DNA of 57,131 nt from Pseudomonas californiensis (lineage in GTDB: Bacteria > Pseudomonadota > Gammaproteobacteria > Pseudomonadales > Pseudomonadaceae). Positions 51,831-57,131 of the stretch are shown here, one piece after another; the first letter of the stretch is position 1; each line of letters opens with the position of its first letter. Location of the stretch: assembly GCF_021147775.1 (NCBI RefSeq), contig NZ_JAGTPK010000035.1:1-57131 (forward strand). Direction: 5' to 3'. The notes under the pieces were generated by a model. It searched no databases and was not told the DNA's origin. It saw nothing but the letters and a program-made list of their open reading frames with translations. A program made the translations under genes and the position numbers.

Positions 51831-53699
51831 TCAATGATTGCTGTGTTGGCTAAGCCGACTCTCGAAGTATTGCGCAGTCTCTTTGTCGGTGCAGTACAGG
51901 TAGCAACCCTTCATTCCGCGTGTCATCAGGGTTCGGTATGTATTCTTGATGATCAGGTCAGTTTCATTCTTCGCGAGGGTAGGTTGCTCTTTCATCATTT
52001 TTTTCCAGCCGCGAATCGATTTATCGTGCTTGTCGCGCTCATCCGGGGATGTCACTACCTTACCGTCACGTACGACTAGGTCTGGCCCGATGATCACCCC
52101 GATGTAGTCGACTTCCAAACCTTGGCAGGTATGAATGCAGCCAACCTGCTCGATGGAGTTCTCAGCGATGATCCATAGGCTGCCATCCTGATCCAGGTTC
52201 CATTGGCGTTTGTAGTCACCAATGACGATATCAGCAGCGGCGGGGTCTTTCTTGCTCAACCAAGGCCAACAATAGCCCGCGACCACACGAGCTTTGTTTC
52301 CGTGGTTTTTCTCGTTGATTGCTTCATGCATCGCCTGAGGTGAGTCGAACACCTTAAACTCGTACTCTTGAGCCTCAAGCATCGGATTTGCCGTCGAGCG
52401 AATGCCTAGCGTGTCATCCAGCCATGCCAGGTAACCGTCAGAACCACTGCAGCGAAACTGCGAAGACAGCACGTGTTCTTCAACCACAGCACCCTTGGCT
52501 TTTGCAAAGGCGCGTATCGCCTGCTTGCTGCCGATATCGCTTAAGGTTACACGCTGGTCTTCATCAATGAAGAAAATTGAGCATTTCGCTGAGTCAATCA
52601 GCTCTTTGATTTGGTTCTCCCCAAGGTTTCCGTAAAGCCCGCTTTTCTCATTCAGCCGGTGAGCTTCGTCCACGATAAGCGCATCGAATGTGTTGGGCTC
52701 CGTGTCGATGAATGCCCCAGACCCTGAAAAGAAATTCGAGAAATGGCTGCGCTTGATGGTGCCAACCAGTTTGCTTTCGTAGACCTTGCGTGGGGCAGCA
52801 TTCTTGGAGACGTATTTGCTCATCAGCTTCAATTCGGTGAGCTTCACCAGCAGATTGATAGCCAGAACAGTTTTCCCGGTGCCCGGTCCACCTTCGATGA
52901 TCACCACCTTGGGGGCTTGGTCCGAGGCCTCGCTTGCCGCCGCCAGCGCCGACTCAAAAATTGCTTTCTGATCGTCAATCAATACGAACTCGGGTTTGCC
53001 TTTCATCAACCCCCCGAGCGCTTCGGCTAGTGCCTTGGAGGGGCGAATTTTTCCTTCGGACAGCTCGTAAAGAATCTCTTTGTTGTCGCCATGACTTATA
53101 TGCTTTTTCAGAAAGCTTCTGAGTTTACTGAGCTCTTCCGGGCCTTTCAGAAACAGCGGAGCCTTGCTGATGTGGGGCTCGTAGTGAGCAGAATCTATGA
53201 CGCCGTCGCTGACGTAGTTATGGAGGTAGGCACACGGACGGATTTCGATGCTTTTGTCATACACCGCCTCGTTGAAGCCTTCCAACAGCGCTGCATATGA
53301 CCACACCTGATAGGACGGGTGAATGGTCTCAATGAGGCCACCACCCAATGCCGTTTTGACGATGGCATCCTTGGTTGTGGCGTTGGCCTTACTCCATTGC
53401 TTCAGCTCGATCAGTACGGCCTTTTTTGCCTGGTTTTCGTCGCGACCGGTGAGTAGAAAGTCGATTCGCTTCGACGACTGCGGAATGTGCAATTCAATGG
53501 CCAGGCCTGCATCGCTCGGCAGGCCCTCGTCTCTAAGGACCTTGGCCATGTACGTCAGGGATCCTTGCCACGACCTGATTTCCGAGGTGCCAACGTTCTT
53601 GCCGGTAGCTTCCTTGTAATGCCTGAGGATCACCTCCTCAATGTCATCGTTATCGTTGTCTTTGAGAAATTGCTGTTTGGTCGCAGCGTAAACGATCAC
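51831..53699 (-). CDS. PD-(D/E)XK-like nuclease fused to a DUF2075 superfamily-1 helicase domain
   Basis: A 622-residue protein. The N-terminal 130 residues carry a nuclease-like core (RIDFLLTG with Asp80; AVLIELKQW with Glu98-Leu-Lys100). The DUF2075 helicase follows: Walker A GGPGTGKT (270-277), Walker B/DEAH (LIVDEAHRL, 344-347), IFFIDEDQRV, a Q/R-type LSSQFRCSGSD motif, and late motifs GCIHTCQGLEVDYIGV and NTYRTLMTRG. Such proteins are common in bacterial defence neighbourhoods; target nucleic acid is unknown. Good frame start at 53699, 24 bases after the MazG-like gene, so they form one unit. Confidence 0.8.
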   Translation of the reverse strand: MIVYAATKQQFLKDNDNDDIEEVILRHYKEATGKNVGTSEIRSWQGSLTYMAKVLRDEGLPSDAGLAIELHIPQSSKRIDFLLTGRDENQAKKAVLIELKQWSKANATTKDAIVKTALGGGLIETIHPSYQVWSYAALLEGFNEAVYDKSIEIRPCAYLHNYVSDGVIDSAHYEPHISKAPLFLKGPEELSKLRSFLKKHISHGDNKEILYELSEGKIRPSKALAEALGGLMKGKPEFVLIDDQKAIFESALAAASEASDQAPKVVIIEGGPGTGKTVLAINLLVKLTELKLMSKYVSKNAAPRKVYESKLVGTIKRSHFSNFFSGSGAFIDTEPNTFDALIVDEAHRLNEKSGLYGNLGENQIKELIDSAKCSIFFIDEDQRVTLSDIGSKQAIRAFAKAKGAVVEEHVLSSQFRCSGSDGYLAWLDDTLGIRSTANPMLEAQEYEFKVFDSPQAMHEAINEKNHGNKARVVAGYCWPWLSKKDPAAADIVIGDYKRQWNLDQDGSLWIIAENSIEQVGCIHTCQGLEVDYIGVIIGPDLVVRDGKVVTSPDERDKHDKSIRGWKKMMKEQPTLAKNETDLIIKNTYRTLMTRGMKGCYLYCTDKETAQYFESRLSQHSNH

Positions 53700-53723
53700 G
53701 GGTTGTCCTTAGATGCGCGTTGG

Positions 53724-54107
53724 TCAGAGTCGGTCGTACTTTTTGCTGTTGCTTTTGGCTTTATCTACGGGGTACTTCTGGCCGTTCGAGGCGAGTTTCC
53801 GTGTCACCGCTTCGTTGAGATCAACGCCGAGTAAGCTGCTCAGGCGAACCAGGTACATCAGTACGTCCGCCAGTTCATCCTTGACGGCTTGGCCGATTTC
53901 GGGATCTGTTGCAGCTGAGATCGAATCGGCATCGCTCATCCATTGGAAAATCTCGCACAGCTCGCCTACCTCGCCAGTGAGCGCCAAGATGAGATTTTTT
54001 GGGGAGTGGAACTACTGCCAGTCGCGATCATCTGCGAAACGCTGAAGGGATGCGGCAAGCTTCACTACGTCAACCAGTGGCGCGGATGAGCTGTCTGAGT
54101 CACTCAC
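53724..54107 (-). pseudogene. MazG-like nucleotide pyrophosphohydrolase with an in-frame amber stop
   Basis: Reading from GTG 54107, the frame gives VSDSDSSSAPLV...RFADDRDWQ, a TAG at 54012-54014 (codon 32), then FHSPKNLILALTGEVGELCEIFQW and the rest of a MazG-like/dCTPase domain, including the metal-binding EVGEL and DELADVLMYLVR motifs. DWxxFHSPKNL is continuous in intact homologues, so the TAG replaces a Gln-type codon (CAG to TAG is one change). A shortened protein from TTG 53987 would lack the first helix. It precedes the nuclease-helicase gene in the same unit. Confidence 0.8.
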
Positions 54108-54568
54108 AGGGCTATCTCTTGGGTATCAGTGGGGGCAAAAAATGTGTAGGAAATCCGGCCTTGGATTGTAAGAGTTTTCGTTGTTTGCGCGGGTTTTTTT
54201 GTGTTTTTCTCTCACACCCTGTCTGCTGGCCGAATTGCTTGCCAGCGTTCGCTATATCCTTTGAGCGTGGCGAAGTGGGCCGGCTACAAACAGGTCTTCC
54301 AGTGCCGGTCGGCGGGCGTAACGGCTGCGTGCGATCCAAATCACTCAGTAATTTGTATACGAAAAGAAGGGAGTATCACTCGCCGTTACCGCGCGTTATT
54401 CGAGATAGTGACCGGATCGTGCGCGTCGCCCGCATGAGGCCCCCATCACATCTTGCATAGCCATCATCCTGCCATCATGCCGCCCATACGATTGTAGGAA
54501 AGGTCTAACCTCACCTTCATCACCAACTATCTAGATAAGAACATAAGCCTGAATTAAAGGGATTTAAC
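54108..54568. other. Intergenic junction between GC-rich and AT-rich segments
   Basis: 461 bases without a convincing gene. Composition becomes clearly more AT-rich toward 54500. It contains the promoter region of the two-gene unit that follows; no repeat or attachment site could be made out. Confidence 0.45.
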
Positions 54569-55822
54569 ATGCTGCAAAATTTGAAGATCGCTCTCCTCAC
54601 CAAAGAACAAAACGTATGGTTTATACGTGCAGAAAAAGGGAAATATGCTAAGCACTTTCGTGCAGGAGGTGTAATCGCAATCGAGCACTTGGAAAGAGCT
54701 TATGGCGGAAACATTCCCAATGAGTTACCCACTGAAGAATTTCTTAAAGCACAATTATTAACCAACGAAAAATACAGTGAATTCCGCGATAATACAGACG
54801 GAAAAGAGAGCCGCAAACTCAATAGATCCGGATTCAATGTCCTAAGTCAAATCAGACGATTTGCGAATGAAATCAAGTGCGGAGATCTCATTGTTACGCG
54901 AAATGAAAAGGATGATGGTTATAGTTTCGGAATTTGCAGCGAAACTATTCCGTATATCGATCAGGTGCCCATTCGTGTACCAATCACAAAAAAAGATGGT
55001 ACACCAGGATTTGAGCGTTCCTCCTTAAATTATAAACTGAGAAAGCGCGTAATCTGGGGGCCCTCAATCTCTCGATCTGAGCTACCAGGCGCAGTTAGAA
55101 AAGCTACAAGTGGCCAACAAACAGTTACGTCCTTAAACAATCACAAGGAAAAAATCTTTCACCTGATTTATCCATTTTTCACAGATGGCGAGTCACTATT
55201 TTTTTCAAACAAAATAAAAACCAGTCATCGTGTAAATGCGCTCGCTGTGGGCAAGCTCTTTCAAAATGTCGCACTAATCAAAAGCCTTAGCGAGACGCTT
55301 CTTAGCGAAGAGTTTTCCGATTTAAGTCAATTAACGCAATTAATCGAAAGCGCAATACTTTTGGGGAAGAGTGACATAGTCACCTGCCAAGCTGAATTTA
55401 TGTCTCCAGGCGATATGTGGTGCAGAATACCACTCATTGGCGACGCCCTGACAAATCAAATTTTTGCTTGCGTCTTGTCTTGCCTATTACTTACTGGGCA
55501 AGTAAAGGCTGAGGAGATAGCAAGCCTGACTAACAATGAGGCAGTACCGACACTAACTGTAAAGAAAGATAAAGGCGACATATTTACCGATAGATACAAA
55601 ACCCCAACTGTATCCCAGAAGCTAAAATCAATTGCAAAGGCTGCTGGTTCTCAAGCTGAAAGTATTGAAAGTATTGAAAGTATTGAAAGTCAAGATCACT
55701 CAATCACTGAGGTCAAGAAGAGTCTAAATCTAAGCATTACAAAAGTAGATACTGAAAAGCTCGAAGGCTTCGAGTTCGGCATCAACGTGTTGGAGATAGG
55801 AAAATCCCATGAAAATCGTTGA
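54569..55822 (+). CDS. Unknown protein with N-terminal PUA/EVE-like domain, first gene of a two-gene accessory unit
   Basis: A 417-residue protein not assigned to a family. Residues about 15-130 (VWFIRAEKGKYAKHFRAGG, VIAIEHL, GDLIVTRN, YSFGICSE) follow the pattern of PUA/EVE-like domains that precede Mrr- and McrB-type restriction modules and read modified bases. The middle (about 190-345) is mixed alpha/beta with no motif I know. Near residue 364 there is an IES tripeptide repeat. Coding is AT-rich with rare-codon use unlike the rest of the window, indicating horizontal transfer. It overlaps the next gene by 14 bases. A sensor role in a defence system is inference. Confidence 0.7.
   Translation: MLQNLKIALLTKEQNVWFIRAEKGKYAKHFRAGGVIAIEHLERAYGGNIPNELPTEEFLKAQLLTNEKYSEFRDNTDGKESRKLNRSGFNVLSQIRRFANEIKCGDLIVTRNEKDDGYSFGICSETIPYIDQVPIRVPITKKDGTPGFERSSLNYKLRKRVIWGPSISRSELPGAVRKATSGQQTVTSLNNHKEKIFHLIYPFFTDGESLFFSNKIKTSHRVNALAVGKLFQNVALIKSLSETLLSEEFSDLSQLTQLIESAILLGKSDIVTCQAEFMSPGDMWCRIPLIGDALTNQIFACVLSCLLLTGQVKAEEIASLTNNEAVPTLTVKKDKGDIFTDRYKTPTVSQKLKSIAKAAGSQAESIESIESIESQDHSITEVKKSLNLSITKVDTEKLEGFEFGINVLEIGKSHENR
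55658..55690 (+). repeat. 9-base tandem repeat inside the coding sequence
   Basis: GAAAGTATT occurs three times plus a partial fourth copy, encoding (ESI)n at residues 364-374. The unit is a multiple of three, so copy-number change would keep frame and lengthen a linker. Confidence 0.9.
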
Positions 55823-56453
55823 GCCAATTAGTAGTGCCCTGCTAATAACTGGATGTGTCTATGCCGCTGGCACAAGCCAAAATAGTGCATTCATGCGAGA
55901 GTTCGGCATTAATCCAGAATTCAGCCAGCCAGCAATCGACAAGATATTATACGATGGCGGCCTTATCACATTTGAGATTTTTTATGACCATTTAAGGTTG
56001 ATGTCGCTATTAACTTTTATCATAATTGTTTTTTTGACCGCCACATGGGCTACAGCAAAATTTATGAGCCCAGGTTCAGCGATAGCGAATGCTCCGAGCC
56101 ACTTCAATCAAATAAAAAGCGCGCTGCAGTACACTCCAGTTGGTCTGCTACTATTACTCTATATAATATTTCTATGTTTTTCATCATACCAGAAGTCGCA
56201 GGAAGTCGGGATAAAGCTTTCAGAGACGTTTATGGAGAGTTGCCACTGGGTGATTTTAAAAGACAAGGAAAATACTACCAAGGCTTGCGCCTTCAGAAAG
56301 GATAAAGACTCCATCTGGTACTACAATATCAAAGATGGAAATTTAAATATAAACTCCAAGTTGTTGACGGAGCTAGGTCAAGTCACATATTTGGAGCCTC
56401 AGAAAAACTCGATCACTTCAGAGCCCCTTAAAGACAATAAAGACGGATTGTAA
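55809..56453 (+). CDS. Unknown membrane protein, second gene of the two-gene accessory unit
   Basis: A 214-residue protein with a hydrophobic N-terminus (residues 7-20), two clear membrane helices (about 64-84 and 110-127) and a soluble C-terminal part of about 85 residues with Cys155 and an N/K-rich stretch. AT-rich like its partner. AGGA lies eight bases upstream of ATG 55809, inside the end of the previous gene, so translation is coupled. In two-gene defence systems a membrane protein is often the effector; no family match can be claimed. Confidence 0.7.
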   Translation: MKIVEPISSALLITGCVYAAGTSQNSAFMREFGINPEFSQPAIDKILYDGGLITFEIFYDHLRLMSLLTFIIIVFLTATWATAKFMSPGSAIANAPSHFNQIKSALQYTPVGLLLLLYIIFLCFSSYQKSQEVGIKLSETFMESCHWVILKDKENTTKACAFRKDKDSIWYYNIKDGNLNINSKLLTELGQVTYLEPQKNSITSEPLKDNKDGL

Positions 56454-57131
56454 ATTTCTTTAAAATTTTGAGTGCATCTATAACTATAGATGCACAAAAA
56501 TCTGTTTTTATAAGGATGATAGGGATATCTCAAAACTGAAACTGCCATCCTCGCATCACCTTCAATTATTCTTCCTTAAACACAGTACCTAGCAGACCGC
56601 CCCCACTCATTTCGTAGTCACATAATTGATTTTTCCGCCGGAGGTGGGTTTTTAGGTGCCTCCGCAAGTACATGTGTGAACACAGCTGAGACGGAACTCG
56701 ATTACTCTCCAGCCAGGATCGCTAACTCCCATGAGTTATTTCGGAACACCTTGAAATTCACACGGGAAGGCGAGTATGTCTGCCGCGTGTTTATAAGAAC
56801 GGAGCTATCACCTTCTGATCCCGAGACGCTGGCCAAAAACAGCTAGCGGGGTGCGTCGATAACACTCAGGGCAATGCATTGTGTTTAATCCGCAGACTGA
56901 ATCGCCCCCACTTTCGTAGACTCTTCGATTGACCGCTTTCGGCCGTTTTTAGTCTACCGCCACCGGCAGCTATCGGGGAAGCGGTCACGTCATGAGCCTC
57001 TACTTTTGGCCGATTTCTACTCACCGTGAAGGTGAACGAGCCCCATGAAAGACAGGACACCGTTTCCCCCTTACGATAAGGGATAGGCAAACGGTTATGT
57101 TTATGACTAACAGCAACGATAAGAGTGGGGA
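56454..57131. other. Right-end region, possible gene remnants
   Basis: 678 bases. GC content rises again. The plus frame 56580-56846 is open for 88 codons but lacks an ATG; no strong promoter, RNA gene or insertion sequence was recognised. A minus-strand frame at 56866-57090 starts only with TTG and is not called. Confidence 0.4.
56580..56846 (+). pseudogene. Open frame without start, possible 3' gene remnant
   Basis: Following an in-frame TAA, 88 sense codons run to TAG at 56844. The translation (…VNTAETELDYSPARI…LKFTREGEYVCRVFIRTELS…) looks protein-like, with a beta-strand pattern near the end. No ATG is in frame; the only candidate start is a GTG near 56673 without a ribosome site. Could be chance. 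Confidence 0.25.

Noticed and set aside
51649..51837. 62-codon plus-strand frame
   Set aside because: No ribosome site, composition not protein-like, and it overlaps the terminator of the DUF2075 gene.
53724..53987. 87-residue MazG-like protein from TTG 53987 as an intact gene
   Set aside because: The homologous N-terminal part is present upstream in the same frame, separated only by a TAG.
56866..57090. 74-codon minus-strand frame
   Set aside because: Only a TTG start, no ribosome site, no recognisable motif; could be a mobile-element remnant but nothing in the sequence proves it.
1..57131. CRISPR array, rRNA, tRNA, complete insertion sequence or prophage
   Set aside because: No regularly spaced repeats, no tRNA-like cloverleaf with TTCRA loop, no rRNA signature, and no transposase or integrase frame was found.

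Overview
The window reads as a chromosome segment of a plant-associated Pseudomonas, most likely of the P. syringae group. The supporting signs are GC-rich coding sequence over nearly the whole window, a dpp/opdP dipeptide locus, RoxS/RoxR, a complete hexarate (glucarate/galactarate) operon, a bacterial HET-C protein, and a LuxR 'solo' flanked by proline iminopeptidase genes. The assignment rests on gene content and recalled family knowledge; no search was run.

Layout. (a) 1-350: a branched structured element whose minus-strand hairpin loops carry two perfect CsrA/RsmA-type CANGGAYG motifs, a (GCTGA)6 repeat and the dppF terminator. (b) 365-12917, all minus: peptide uptake locus with four paralogous substrate-binding proteins, an OpdP-type porin and DppBCDF, separated by intercistronic hairpins. 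(c) 13013-15454, minus: HET-C-domain protein and a periplasmic SIMPL protein. (d) 15657-19299, plus: redox two-component pair RoxS/RoxR and a fused ABC exporter. (e) 19400-24504, plus: FadR-type regulator, kdgD, hexarate permease, garD. (f) 24765-31120: small membrane proteins, an alpha/beta hydrolase overlapping a DUF3182 gene, a Rho-N-like small protein, a TauE/SafE permease and a GAF-GGDEF-EAL protein. (g) 31546-35607: cupin, lipoprotein, GNAT, GAF protein, chemoreceptor. (h) 35895-44116: iminopeptidase, LuxR solo, second iminopeptidase and a five-gene peptide ABC transporter. This looks like a plant-signal-responsive module of the PipR/OryR/PsaR2 type, but its first permease gene has an in-frame stop at codon 59. 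(i) 44199-51232: lipoprotein, glycine-rich secreted protein, diguanylate cyclase, a TetR/SDR divergent pair with two palindromic operators, small proteins, second chemoreceptor. (j) 51831-57131: accessory region with a nuclease-helicase fusion of DUF2075 type, a MazG-like gene broken by an amber codon, and a visibly AT-rich, translationally coupled two-gene unit (N-terminal PUA/EVE-like protein plus membrane protein) that I do not recognise.

How it fits together: most of the window serves capture and sensing of plant-derived nutrients (di-/oligopeptides through OpdP-Dpp, sugar diacids through the kdgD-garD operon, a peptide-like plant signal through the LuxR/pip/ABC module), with chemotaxis receptors and cyclic-di-GMP enzymes. 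The right end looks like a small defence-type island and is the best place to look for an undescribed system.
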